Source: Oscillospiraceae bacterium (GTDB lineage: Bacteria; Bacillota; Clostridia; Oscillospirales; Ruminococcaceae). Taken from it: a stretch of DNA of 64,000 nucleotides. Positions 7,669 through 16,532 of the stretch are shown one piece after another. The position numbers were made by a program, and so were the translations under genes. Positions within the stretch are counted from its first letter, which is position 1. The number at the start of each line of letters is the position of its first letter. The DNA lies in assembly GCA_017414435.1 (NCBI GenBank), contig JAFQMN010000001.1, positions 124,001 through 188,000 of the forward strand, written 5' to 3'. The notes under the pieces were generated by a model. The model had not been told where the DNA came from and ran no database searches. It worked only from the letters and a program-made list of their open reading frames with translations.

Positions 7669-10600
7669 TTATTCATCTCTTTCATAGTTTAAATACACTC
7701 TTTTTTTATTAGCTGCATAAATAGAATATTTTGTAATAGCACGAATAACCGGTTCTATTTGTAAATTATTTGAAAATAGTCTGTTAAAATGCATATGAAT
7801 TATACTGCTTACAATATCTAAATACTTTGTACGACTAAGATTTTCATTTTTTAATTGTTTTATTACTTGTTGGATTGAGCCTTCCATAATTGAAAGAAAT
7901 TTAACTATGTTTATAAATTCTTGAGAACTTATGGGATTTTTATGCATAAAAAAATCGGCAACCTCAATGAATTTTTCTCTTTCTTTTTGAAATTGATCTC
8001 TAAACTTAGAATTGGAAATATCAAATAAATTAATAGCTTCTTCTAGTTTTAATTCAAATTGCGTTGAAAAATACATTGTACAAATTAAACCTAAATAATA
8101 ATCAGATATATTTAAATTTTTTCTTATTTTTAAGAGCTCTATTACTGATAAACTACTACTATAAAATAATGTTTCTATACTATCAATAACATTTTCTCCA
8201 CCATATCTTTCAAGTTCTCTGTCGTAAGTGTCAATTATAAAATTTGTAGTTATTTTCCTATCTAATAAATTTTTCATCCAAAATTGTATTAAACTATAAT
8301 TTTTTAACAAAGTTTCTGAATCACCATGAAATCTTATTCTAATATGGTTACTACTGTCTCTGTACCTTAAAAAGAAAAATTTATCTATAATTTTATTTTT
8401 AATTAAAGTATATGTTAAAGAAGAAATATCTCTTGCAATAAATGTATCTGTTCTATCGTTTGCGCCATAGATTTTCATTGAAATCCATTCATCAAAAAGT
8501 ATTTTTAATCTTTTTTCATGTGAGTCAGGGATATACATAGCAACATTATTTTTTATATAATTATTTTGATTTCTTACAAGAGGAATAAATAAATCACAAC
8601 AATAACTATTATTTTTATACATTACTGGATGTTTACAACCTTCATAATATTCCCATATAGATATTCTTTCCTCTTTTATAAAACTCGAATATAAAATTCT
8701 TTTACATCTATAATTTTGTAAATCTAACACTAACCGATTATCATACTGTCCAAAATATACAAATCGACTTACTGAATATTGAAATATAAATCTCTTTAAT
8801 TCTTTATCAAATTTCTCAAAAGAAAATCTTGCTGTTAGATCCAAATTTTTTCTGCTTATTACCCATTTCCTAGATGATAAAACAAAATTTTTATATCTAA
8901 TTTCAGGCACATAGTCATAGTGATAGAAAAATAAATCCCAATAAAACAAACACCACGGAATCTCTTGGTCAATTTCTACTTCCCATAAAAATCTCAAAAT
9001 TGCTGGAAATTTGTGTCTATTAAACATATTATTTACAGTAAAGTTTATTATTTTATTTTGAGATATAGATTTGGCATAAAATTTGAAATCTTTAATTCCA
9101 ATAATTATATCATCTAAAGGAAGTTTCTTTATTGAACTTTTACTTTTTTTACATGATATATCAATTTCAAATTCACTAGTGCTATAACAATGAGAAATAT
9201 TCGCATTTCTAACATCCGTAGGAAGAAATCTTAGTTCACAATTTAAAAAATCATTACTTATTATTTTCTGGTTTATTTTTTCAAATAACAACTGGGGATT
9301 ATTCATGCTATTTGAAAATCTTCCAAAGCTATTTCCCGCTCTTAAAGCCCCTATACCTGCACCTATTATAAATAGATCATTCCCCAATTCATCTTTAATA
9401 AACGACAAATTAATGTCTAAAGATTTCGGAATCATATCTGGATTTTGTAATTTATAATCCAAAAAATCTGAATCTTTAATTTCTATAATTTTTTCATTTT
9501 TTAATATTGCACTTTCAAATTTATTAAAGAAAAATTCTTTTAATCCTTGACCTATTGTTCCTAGCCACTGTTTTCTATTCTCTTCAGTTTCTTCTTGATA
9601 TCCTTCTGGTATTCCTAAACCTAAATCTTCATCTAATAATTCAAGAAGTAATACTTCTCGGCTTTCCCCATATTTTTCTACAAATTTAGTTTTGTACTTC
9701 TGCCATTTGGTATCATATGAAATATTTTTATCGTTTAATATTAACAAAATATTTATAAAATTGTTTAAATCCGTTAACATTCTAGAATTAAGTTGTATTT
9801 TATTAAAAGAGGATCTACTATCCACTTGTATATAATTACTTGATTTATATATTGATTCCATTTTCGATCTTAGTTCTTCATAAATTATTATGGCACGTTC
9901 GAAATCAAATTCATTTTGGTATTTTTGTTTTAAATTATATATATCTTCTAAAATACTATTATTTAGATCTAATTTTTTCAGATTTTTATTCAAACTTTTC
10001 AAAACATCTTCATTGTTTAGTGTTGGAGAAAGTTCAGAGATAAGGTATCTATTTTTTATGAGTGCAATCAAATACTCATTTAATGATTGCACACTTTTGT
10101 TGGGATAGTTCCTTTGTAAATTTAATAATATTTTGTTAAATGGTATATATTCTTCCGTTAATTCTAATATTAGTTTTAAAGCCTTTGTTAAACTGATACT
10201 CTTTTTAAATATTAAACTATTATTTTCCTCTTCTACATCTAATAAAATAGCTCTGTCACCTTTTATATATACACCTTCATTTTTACAATATGACAATTTA
10301 TAATAGAATTCATTTTCTATATTTTTAATTACCCCGCATAACCATTCCATATCAGCTGTTACACTTTTTTTAAAAAGTGTATTGTTTAAAACAAGATCTG
10401 TTTTGTTATTTACAAAATTTCCAAAAGAAACTCCAGCAAACAAACAGAACGGTGTACACCTAGTAGAAGCACGAATAAAATATTTAAAAATCGAATTCAG
10501 AAAATATTCTTCATCTCTTATTTTCTTTCCACTCAAAAAATTACTCAGAGTATTATAAAGAGTTGGAGAAGTGATTTTTAAACTCTCGAAAAATTGTTTC

Positions 10601-10758
10601 GTATCCGAACGGTAAAAAATTGTTTTCAAAAAATCGGCGTCAGACAATTTAGAATTAATCCACTCAAAGTAAATCTCAATTGATAATATGGGTCTACGTA
10701 ACATAAAAACATCTAAATCAGAAAATAAAGCATTCTCCATAGAACTAATAATCACCAT
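7669..10758 (-). CDS. Class I lanthipeptide dehydratase LanB (full length)
   Basis: A 1029-residue LanB that uses glutamyl-tRNA to glutamylate and then eliminate Ser/Thr in the precursor. The size is that of a single-chain dehydratase (NisB is about 990), with the N-terminal glutamylation domain opening with the typical FMLRRPILS near residue 18-26, and a C-terminal elimination domain from about residue 740 (for example FFLRYRDSSNHIRIRFHGD). ATG at 10758 is used, but an internal ATG 18 bases later is equally plausible because no strong ribosome binding site distinguishes them. It follows the epidermin-like precursor by 79 bases. Confidence 0.92.
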   Translation of the reverse strand: MVIISSMENALFSDLDVFMLRRPILSIEIYFEWINSKLSDADFLKTIFYRSDTKQFFESLKITSPTLYNTLSNFLSGKKIRDEEYFLNSIFKYFIRASTRCTPFCLFAGVSFGNFVNNKTDLVLNNTLFKKSVTADMEWLCGVIKNIENEFYYKLSYCKNEGVYIKGDRAILLDVEEENNSLIFKKSISLTKALKLILELTEEYIPFNKILLNLQRNYPNKSVQSLNEYLIALIKNRYLISELSPTLNNEDVLKSLNKNLKKLDLNNSILEDIYNLKQKYQNEFDFERAIIIYEELRSKMESIYKSSNYIQVDSRSSFNKIQLNSRMLTDLNNFINILLILNDKNISYDTKWQKYKTKFVEKYGESREVLLLELLDEDLGLGIPEGYQEETEENRKQWLGTIGQGLKEFFFNKFESAILKNEKIIEIKDSDFLDYKLQNPDMIPKSLDINLSFIKDELGNDLFIIGAGIGALRAGNSFGRFSNSMNNPQLLFEKINQKIISNDFLNCELRFLPTDVRNANISHCYSTSEFEIDISCKKSKSSIKKLPLDDIIIGIKDFKFYAKSISQNKIINFTVNNMFNRHKFPAILRFLWEVEIDQEIPWCLFYWDLFFYHYDYVPEIRYKNFVLSSRKWVISRKNLDLTARFSFEKFDKELKRFIFQYSVSRFVYFGQYDNRLVLDLQNYRCKRILYSSFIKEERISIWEYYEGCKHPVMYKNNSYCCDLFIPLVRNQNNYIKNNVAMYIPDSHEKRLKILFDEWISMKIYGANDRTDTFIARDISSLTYTLIKNKIIDKFFFLRYRDSSNHIRIRFHGDSETLLKNYSLIQFWMKNLLDRKITTNFIIDTYDRELERYGGENVIDSIETLFYSSSLSVIELLKIRKNLNISDYYLGLICTMYFSTQFELKLEEAINLFDISNSKFRDQFQKEREKFIEVADFFMHKNPISSQEFINIVKFLSIMEGSIQQVIKQLKNENLSRTKYLDIVSSIIHMHFNRLFSNNLQIEPVIRAITKYSIYAANKKRVYLNYERDE

Positions 10759-10837
10759 CTTTTATTTATATAACAACCATATTAGCGTGTTCTATTTAAA
10801 TCTAAACAAAACACGCTAACATTACAATCTACTATTA

Positions 10838-11008
10838 CTAACAACAAAAACTATTTCCCGTCCCAGTTTTACCACAACCAGGTGTACATAAAGATTTGCT
10901 GGTTATTAACTGATTAACCGGATCTTTATTGCTTTTTACAAACTCAATATCAAGAGATAAATCTTCTATGCCGTTTGCAGATGGATTCAAAGATATTTCT
11001 TTTAACAT
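10838..11008 (-). CDS. Epidermin-like class I lanthipeptide precursor (LanA)
   Basis: A 56-residue precursor read from the ATG at 11008, which has AAAGGAGGTGAAATATGTT before it (an upstream GTG in frame lies inside the Shine-Dalgarno site). The leader carries the FNLD-type box as LSLD (17-20). The core (35-56) closely matches epidermin/gallidermin: C41-T42-P43-G44-C45 and a terminal N52-S53-F54-C55-C56. Residues that form all four epidermin rings are present: S37-C41, T42-C45, T50-C55, S53-C56, plus T48 for dehydrobutyrine. No lanD decarboxylase gene is nearby, so the C-terminal ring may stay an ordinary lanthionine. The leader cleavage site just before I35 is inferred from that alignment. 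Confidence 0.93.
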   Translation of the reverse strand: MLKEISLNPSANGIEDLSLDIEFVKSNKDPVNQLITSKSLCTPGCGKTGTGNSFCC

Positions 11009-11293
11009 AACATATTTCACCTCCTTTCAAATATATTTTAACCAAGCTCATTTAAATAAAATCCCCTTAATTGCTATTGTGGTAATTATTTTAATTTAAG
11101 AAAAAACAAACCAATTTTAATTTGAGTATATATTTATCATATAGCAGAAAATAAAAAATTCTATAATGTAACTCAAAAATTTCTTCTAAATATTTTATTT
11201 TTCTTTTGTTGTCTCCCTGCTCGGCTTTACAATGTACTACAAACATGCTTGAAATTAATGTTATTTTTTGAAATTTGCTTATACTATGCTTTC

Positions 11294-11352
11294 AGTATAC
11301 AATCTACAATAAATTTCTCAATACCCCCCCATTTTTGTCGAACTTTGTCGAA
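11294..11352 (-). promoter_or_regulatory. Tandem Spo0A-box promoter of the lanthipeptide operon
   Basis: Reading on the minus strand: TTCGACA boxes at 11346-11352 and 11336-11342 (10 bp apart), a run of seven G, then -35 TTGAGA (11316-11321), a 16-bp spacer and -10 TATACT (11294-11299). The TGTCGAA/TTCGACA sequence is the Spo0A box, and the 10-bp spacing is like that of the Bacillus abrB promoter. It points toward lanA, about 285 bases away. Regulation by Spo0A is inferred from the motif. Confidence 0.72.
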
Positions 11353-11593
11353 ACATAAATATATTAAAATCTTTTTTCTTTTTTTCTAATTAATATTTTA
11401 ATGTAAAGATCTCTTTGTCAAAAAGTATTCAGCTATTAAATTAGTGTCGCTTATAGGGCTTGCATTAAAGTATATTTTGGTTTAATATATTTAGTATAAA
11501 TTACATGACTTTTAATAACTCTTATAATATATTCCAATAGATTTATTTTAATAGGGAAGAAGGATTTATATGAGCAGTATACAAATTCAAGGT
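11316..11593. repeat. 278-bp direct repeat, copy A (promoter module plus neuB start)
   Basis: Starts in the -35 element of the lanthipeptide promoter, spans both Spo0A-type boxes and an AT-rich stretch, and ends eight codons into the neuB-like gene. Copy B at 25286-25563 differs at only about ten positions by eye, so the two share recent ancestry. In copy A the gene continues intact; in copy B it does not. Confidence 0.9.
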
Positions 11594-12598
11594 CGAACTA
11601 TATCTAGCAATAGTTCTGTTTTTATTATTGCCGAAGCCGGAGATAATCACATGGGTAAATTAGATGCCGCAATTGAAATGTGTTGGCAGGCAAAGCTTGC
11701 CGGCTGTGATTGTATTAAATTTCAGCATCACATTCCAGATGAAGAAATGTTAAAAGATGTGCCTACCTCCACTAACTTTAATATGCCTCTCTATGAATTT
11801 TTACAAAAACATGCTCTAAAAATTCAGGATCACAAAAAGCTAAAAAGTTATTGCGATGGTATAGGAATAATATACCTTTGCACTCCATTTTCTTTTAAAG
11901 CCGCAGAAGAATTAAATAGTATTGGGGTAGAGGCATTCAAAATCGGCTCCGGTGAGATGACTGACCTTCCCACTCTTGCCAAAATCGCTAAATTCGGCAA
12001 GCCGATGATAATATCTACCGGTATGTCTACTTATGAGGAAATTGGTCGTACCTATGATTTAATATCTGGATTTGGTATAGATTTTGCATTAACTAACTGT
12101 ACATCAGAATACCCTGCAAGATATGAAGATATAAACTTAAAAGTGCTAGATAAAATGATACAAATGTTTCCAAATGCTGTAATTGGTCATTCAGACCACA
12201 CTCCAGATCTTTACACTTGTTTTGCCGCGGTTGCTTTAGGTGCCAGTATTATAGAAAAACATGTAACGCTTAATAAAAACATAATCTGCCCAGATCAAAC
12301 TGTTTCTATAGATTTTCACGATATGCACATGCTGGTTGACGGCATACGAAAAATTGAGCTTTCTCTTGGTAACGAGAAAAAACTAAACGCTAACGAAAAA
12401 GAAATTCGGGATTGGGCTTTTAGAAGCATTGTATCTCTTTGCGATATTAAAGCCGGGGCTAAAATCACTCCCAAAATGATCTGGTCTAAACGCCCCGGCA
12501 CAGGCATTCCCTCTTACATGATGCCAAACATTATTGGTAAATACGCAACACATAATATAAAAAAAGATACGCTGATAAGCTGGTCAGATATACAATAA
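11570..12598 (+). CDS. NeuB-family sialic acid-type synthase
   Basis: A 342-residue member of the N-acetylneuraminate/legionaminate/pseudaminate synthase family, which condenses phosphoenolpyruvate with an amino sugar. The N-terminal TIM barrel shows FIIAEAGDNHMG (18-29), CIKFQ, FKIGSGEM, ISTGMS and IGHSDHT followed by IIEKHVTL; the C-terminal SAF (antifreeze-like) domain begins near residue 280 (RSIVSLCDIKAG). ATG follows GGGAAGAAGG. The rest of a nonulosonic acid pathway is not in the window, so the precise sugar is unknown. Its first eight codons are duplicated at 25540. Confidence 0.85.
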   Translation: MSSIQIQGRTISSNSSVFIIAEAGDNHMGKLDAAIEMCWQAKLAGCDCIKFQHHIPDEEMLKDVPTSTNFNMPLYEFLQKHALKIQDHKKLKSYCDGIGIIYLCTPFSFKAAEELNSIGVEAFKIGSGEMTDLPTLAKIAKFGKPMIISTGMSTYEEIGRTYDLISGFGIDFALTNCTSEYPARYEDINLKVLDKMIQMFPNAVIGHSDHTPDLYTCFAAVALGASIIEKHVTLNKNIICPDQTVSIDFHDMHMLVDGIRKIELSLGNEKKLNANEKEIRDWAFRSIVSLCDIKAGAKITPKMIWSKRPGTGIPSYMMPNIIGKYATHNIKKDTLISWSDIQ

Positions 12599-12629
12599 GA
12601 TTTTTCATGATGTGTTATAAGTTTAAAAA

Positions 12630-12750
12630 AGTACAAAAAATGGAATTTGCAGCTTTTAAATTCAAAATAGTTACACCCCCGCTGAGCGGGGGTGTAACTA
12701 TTCTTAGCTTTTCAAAAATGTACAAAAAAATTAATAAAAACGCCTAATGT
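12630..12750. repeat. Dispersed repeat with GC-rich hairpin after neuB
   Basis: Carries the GTACAAAAAATGGAATTTGCAG module (continuing into GCTTTT) and a hairpin at 12666-12702 (TTACACCCCCGCT, loop, complement) almost identical to the one at 1026-1062. It lacks the parS-type palindrome of other copies. It may act as a terminator for neuB. Confidence 0.7.
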
Positions 12751-12758
12751 AGTTTGGC

Positions 12759-12787
12759 TTGATTTTTTAGTTACAATATGTTAGAAT
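12759..12787 (+). promoter_or_regulatory. Sigma-A-type promoter for the PspC gene
   Basis: TTGATT (12759-12764), 17-bp spacer, TAGAAT (12782-12787), 37 bases before the PspC-domain gene. Confidence 0.5.
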
Positions 12788-12824
12788 TAAATGAATAAAA
12801 ATATATATTAATGGAGGGATAATT

Positions 12825-13076
12825 ATGAAAAAGAAGTTTTACCGTGTGCAAGAAAACAAAATTCTTTGCGGTGTTTGTACAGGTGTTGCTGAATATTTTG
12901 ATATAGATGTAACTATTGTTCGCATTCTTTGGGCAATGGCAGTGCTTTTAGGTGGCTCTGGTATTCTGCTCTATATTGTTATAGCTCTCATAGCTCCAAT
13001 GAAACCTATAGATTATTATTCAGAAGATACCAACAACTCAAACAATACACCTAACTATCCAGATTCAGATGAATAA
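12825..13076 (+). CDS. PspC domain membrane protein
   Basis: An 83-residue protein with a PspC (phage shock protein C) domain: a basic N-terminus KKFYRVQENKILCGVCTGVA, an FDIDVTIVRILWA segment and a single membrane segment about residues 36-60, then a polar Asn/Ser/Asp tail. PspC proteins take part in envelope stress responses. ATG follows ATGGAGGGATAATT. The end overlaps the flavoprotein gene by 8 bases, so the two are probably co-transcribed. Confidence 0.85.
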   Translation: MKKKFYRVQENKILCGVCTGVAEYFDIDVTIVRILWAMAVLLGGSGILLYIVIALIAPMKPIDYYSEDTNNSNNTPNYPDSDE

Positions 13077-14337
13077 CAACTCTGCAGATATTATTATCAT
13101 CGGTGCCGGCGCCTCTGGTTTAATGGCTGCATATACTGCGGCCAAGTATTCTTGTGCAAAAGTTATTCTGCTAGAAAAAAACAACCAAATCGGCAAAAAG
13201 CTTTTAATCACAGGCAAAGGCCGCTGTAATTTAACAAATAACTGCAGTGTAGATGAATTTTTAAACAATGTGTGCACAAATCGCAAATTTTTGATGAGTG
13301 CAATAAATTCTTTCTCTCCGCAAAAAACTATAGCTTTTTTTGAAGAACTCGGGCTGGCGCTTAAAACTGAGCGGGGCAAACGAGTTTTTCCTATTTCTGA
13401 TTCCGCTCGCGATGTTGTGCAAACATTAAAAAATGCAATTAAAAAAGAAAACATTTCTCTGCGGTTAAATTCAAATGTGGTTTCGGTCCAGCATAACACA
13501 GCTAACACATTCTCTGTGAAGTTAGAAACCGGGGAGGAGCTTTACTGCAACAGGTTGATCATAGCTACCGGTGGTAAAAGCTACCCGCAAACAGGTTCAA
13601 CCGGTTCTGGATTTACATTTGCTAAAAAATTAGGCCATAAATTAATAGCACCACATCCTTCTCTTGTGCCAATAGTTACGCAAGAATCATGGTGCCGCGA
13701 ACTTCAAGGGCTTTCTCTGCGCAATGTGCGTTTAACTCTTTATAAAAACCAGATAAAAAAGCCTCTTTTTTCAGAGATTGGCGAGCTGCTTTTCACTCAT
13801 TTTGGGCTGTCTGGGCCTCTTGTTCTAACTGCTAGTGCGTTTGTTGGCAATAGCCCTCCTTCTGAATATAAAATAGCCATAGACTTAAAACCGGGGTTAG
13901 AAAACAAACAGTTAAACACCCGCCTGGTTAGAGATCTTGCCGGAAATAATAAAGACCTTTGCAATGCTCTCAAAAAACTGCTCCCTTTGCGTTTAGTGCC
14001 AATAATAATACAGCTTGCTCAAATTGATCCGCGAAAAAAAGCCAACCAAGTTACCAGTTTGCAACGAGCACAATTAATAGAAACAATTAAAAATCTAACT
14101 TTAACTCCTCAATGTTTGCGCGGCTTTAACGAGGCAATTATTACAGCTGGTGGAATAAACACAAATGAAGTTAACCCTAAAACTATGGAATCCAAATTAG
14201 TTGCGGGCCTTTATTTTGCCGGCGAGCTTTTAGATCTTGATGCATTAACCGGTGGCTTTAATCTGCAGATTGCTTTTTCTACCGGCTACGCTGCAGGTTT
14301 GCACTGTGCACAACAATATAAAAATCTAACAACCTAA
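13069..14337 (+). CDS. HI0933/YhiN-family NAD(P)/FAD-dependent flavoprotein
   Basis: A 422-residue flavoprotein of the HI0933 (BaiN-like) family. The N-terminal dinucleotide-binding fold is clear (IIIGAGASGLMAAYTA, residues 9-24), followed by KKLLITGKGRCNLTNN, the family hallmark, and TGGKSYPQTGSTG; the C-terminus has the FAD-contacting GLYFAGELLDLDALTGGFN. Length is usual. The physiological substrate of the family is generally not known; some members reduce bile-acid intermediates. Starts inside the end of the PspC gene. Confidence 0.88.
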   Translation: MNNNSADIIIIGAGASGLMAAYTAAKYSCAKVILLEKNNQIGKKLLITGKGRCNLTNNCSVDEFLNNVCTNRKFLMSAINSFSPQKTIAFFEELGLALKTERGKRVFPISDSARDVVQTLKNAIKKENISLRLNSNVVSVQHNTANTFSVKLETGEELYCNRLIIATGGKSYPQTGSTGSGFTFAKKLGHKLIAPHPSLVPIVTQESWCRELQGLSLRNVRLTLYKNQIKKPLFSEIGELLFTHFGLSGPLVLTASAFVGNSPPSEYKIAIDLKPGLENKQLNTRLVRDLAGNNKDLCNALKKLLPLRLVPIIIQLAQIDPRKKANQVTSLQRAQLIETIKNLTLTPQCLRGFNEAIITAGGINTNEVNPKTMESKLVAGLYFAGELLDLDALTGGFNLQIAFSTGYAAGLHCAQQYKNLTT

Positions 14338-14384
14338 AAATTTAAACCCAATATTCTTTTGTAAAATAGGTGGTACATAAAAAA

Positions 14385-14500
14385 TCGTAAAATTCAAAAA
14401 AGTACAAAAAAAGTGGATTTTGCGGCTTTGTTAAAACATTTTTTCAATTTTGTTCCACGTGGAACAAATGTTGATAACTTTTTTGTGCGTAAAACTTACC
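14385..14500. repeat. Dispersed repeat with parS-type palindrome
   Basis: Module AAAAAAGTACAAAAAAAGTGG...GCGGCTTT followed by the perfect palindrome TGTTCCACGTGGAACA at 14451-14466 and GTTGATAACTTTTTTGTGCG. The same order as at 17.1 and 55.9 kb. Lies between the flavoprotein and hydE genes, with no gene of its own. Confidence 0.78.
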
Positions 14501-14581
14501 TTTAATTTATAACAAAAGATACACAGAATTATTTAAATTACTATATCAATATTTTAATAAACTTTGCAAAGGAGTTATATT

Positions 14582-15619
14582 ATGACCATATCAGAAACAA
14601 TTACAAAACTAGCTCAACAAAAAAATCTAACTGATTCAGAATTTATAGCTTTACTTTCTACGGATGTTTATGACAACTTACTACATACTACTGCAGATAA
14701 GGTTCGGCGCCAAATTTATGGTGATGAAGTTTATATTCGCGGTTTGATTGAATTTACAAATTACTGCAAAAATAATTGCTACTACTGCGGCATTAGATGT
14801 GGAAACAGCGTAATAGAAAGGTATCGTTTATCTAAGCAAGAGATTTTAGAGTGCTGCAAAGAGGGCTATGGTTTGGGGTTTAGAACGTTTGTGCTGCAGG
14901 GCGGAGAGGATCCATTTTACACCGATGATATGATCTGTGATATTATTCACGAAATTAGAACAACTTATCCAGATTGCGCTATAACATTGTCTTTTGGAGA
15001 AAAATCTAAAGAAAGCTATCTCAGTTATTTTCAATCAGGTGCGAATCGCTATCTGCTGCGCCACGAAACGGCCAACAATAATCATTACCAAAAACTGCAT
15101 CCAATCGGCATGAGTTTAGAAAACCGCAAACAATGTCTTTTTAACCTTAAAGAGATTGGATATCAGGTTGGTAGTGGCTTTATGGTGGGCTCACCGTTTC
15201 AAACATTAGAAAATATAGTTGAAGACCTGCGTTTTCTACAAGATCTGCAGCCGGATATGATTGGAATTGGACCGTATCTTGCACATGAACAAACTCCATT
15301 TGCAGAGTATGAAAATGGTAGTATGTTGCTTACTTTAAGGCTTATCTCTATTCTAAGATTATTATTTCCATACGCACTTATCCCCGCCACAACTGCACTT
15401 GGCACAATAGATCAAAATGGCCGGGAATTGGGCCTTAAAGCTGGCGCTAATGTTGTTATGCCTAATTTGTCTCCGGTTAAGTTTCGTAAATTATATGAAC
15501 TCTACAACCATAAAATTTGCACCGGAGAAGAAGCTGCACAATGCCGCGGCTGCTTAGAGCGCAGGGTAAAATCCGCTGGATATAGGATTGTTACAAATAT
15601 TGGCAATGTTAAACGCTAA
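14582..15619 (+). CDS. hydE: HydE-type radical SAM protein ([FeFe]-hydrogenase maturase family)
   Basis: A 345-residue radical SAM enzyme with C62, C66 and C69 (YCKNNCYYCG) for the SAM cluster, and HydE-like features: RYRLSKQEIL, FVLQGGEDP (equivalent to the GGE motif), YLLRHETAN and SGFMVGSPFQTLENI. HydE helps build the hydrogenase H-cluster. The ATG at 14582 is chosen because AAAGGAGTTATATT precedes it; an upstream in-frame ATG at 14564 lies before that site. HydF, HydG and a hydrogenase are not in the window, so they must be elsewhere, or the enzyme is a HydE-like paralogue. Confidence 0.82.
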   Translation: MTISETITKLAQQKNLTDSEFIALLSTDVYDNLLHTTADKVRRQIYGDEVYIRGLIEFTNYCKNNCYYCGIRCGNSVIERYRLSKQEILECCKEGYGLGFRTFVLQGGEDPFYTDDMICDIIHEIRTTYPDCAITLSFGEKSKESYLSYFQSGANRYLLRHETANNNHYQKLHPIGMSLENRKQCLFNLKEIGYQVGSGFMVGSPFQTLENIVEDLRFLQDLQPDMIGIGPYLAHEQTPFAEYENGSMLLTLRLISILRLLFPYALIPATTALGTIDQNGRELGLKAGANVVMPNLSPVKFRKLYELYNHKICTGEEAAQCRGCLERRVKSAGYRIVTNIGNVKR

Positions 15620-15630
15620 ATTTATATTTT

Positions 15631-15712
15631 TGCTTTAATAATACCCTCCCCGCAGCGGGGGGGTATTATTAATCTAAAAGCTGCAAACTTAAGTCTTTTT
15701 GTAATTTTTAAA
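15631..15712. repeat. Dispersed repeat remnant with GC-rich hairpin
   Basis: A hairpin at 15637-15670 (AATAATACCCTCCCCGC and complement with a GCA-type loop) followed by AAAAGCTGCAAACTTAAG, the inverted module found near 1 kb. It may terminate hydE. Confidence 0.65.
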
Positions 15713-15760
15713 AATTCACGTTTAATATCCCGCCACAAATTCATATAGTTGCACTTTAAA

Positions 15761-15789
15761 TTGACAAAGTGTTGTTAATATGCTAAACT
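15761..15789 (+). promoter_or_regulatory. Sigma-A promoter for the CmpB-like gene
   Basis: TTGACA (15761-15766), 17-bp spacer, TAAACT (15784-15789), about 59 bases upstream of the TTG start. Confidence 0.65.
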
Positions 15790-15847
15790 CAATTTATTAT
15801 ATTTTTGTTTTAACATTACGCAAAGGAGGCGCGAGGTTATAATAAGT

Positions 15848-16519
15848 TTGTATAACTGCCTTTGGATTTTTATTCTGTTTTCTTTTTTAGGCTGGGTTGT
15901 TGAGGTGATTTATAGTCTTATTGTAGATAAACAGTTTGTAAATCGGGGTTTTTTATTCGGTCCGGTTTGCCCAATTTATGGTTTTGGTGTTTTGCTAGTT
16001 TATATCTGTTTGCAGCCTTTAATAGCTTACCCAGTTGCTTTGTTTTTTTGTTCCGCGTTATTGGTTTCTATTCTTGAACTAGCAACCGGAGCAATTTTAG
16101 AGCGCTTATTTAATCAAAAATGGTGGGACTATTCTAACTACCCTCTAAATTTTAAAGGCTACATATGCCTTAGGTTTTCTGCTCTTTGGGGTATAGGCTG
16201 CCTTTTATTTGTTTATTTTGTATTGCCCTTTACCTTGCAAATATTAAAACTGTTGCCATTTTACATAAGCAGCATATTTATAGCATTTGCTTTAGCAATT
16301 ATGATTATTGATACTTTCTTCACCATAGCTTCAATTAGTAAAATTAAAAGGTATATTGTTGCTGCAGCAAAAAGTGGCTTTAACAACCTAAAAAATAAGC
16401 AAGCGGTTGCCATGGCAAAAATCTCACCTAAAATAGAGCGTTTAGTTAAAGCTTTTCCAAAGCTTAAACTTTCTGATACTTTAAAACAGTTTAGGCAGAA
16501 TAAAAACAACAAAAAATAA
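15848..16519 (+). CDS. CmpB-like membrane protein (putative ABC-transporter type IV family)
   Basis: A 223-residue integral membrane protein with about five or six hydrophobic segments. FLGWVVEVIYSLI, NRGFLFGPVCPIYGFG, ATGAILERLFNQKWWDYS and FKGYICLRFSALWG are the conserved blocks of the family called putative ABC-transporter type IV (CmpB); no transport function has been shown. The C-terminus is basic and cytosolic. The start is TTG with GGAGGCGCGAGG upstream; no better ATG exists. It is followed by the HD-domain gene after 13 bases, likely the same transcript. Confidence 0.75.
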   Translation: MYNCLWIFILFSFLGWVVEVIYSLIVDKQFVNRGFLFGPVCPIYGFGVLLVYICLQPLIAYPVALFFCSALLVSILELATGAILERLFNQKWWDYSNYPLNFKGYICLRFSALWGIGCLLFVYFVLPFTLQILKLLPFYISSIFIAFALAIMIIDTFFTIASISKIKRYIVAAAKSGFNNLKNKQAVAMAKISPKIERLVKAFPKLKLSDTLKQFRQNKNNKK

Positions 16520-16532
16520 CAAGGAGTTTATT

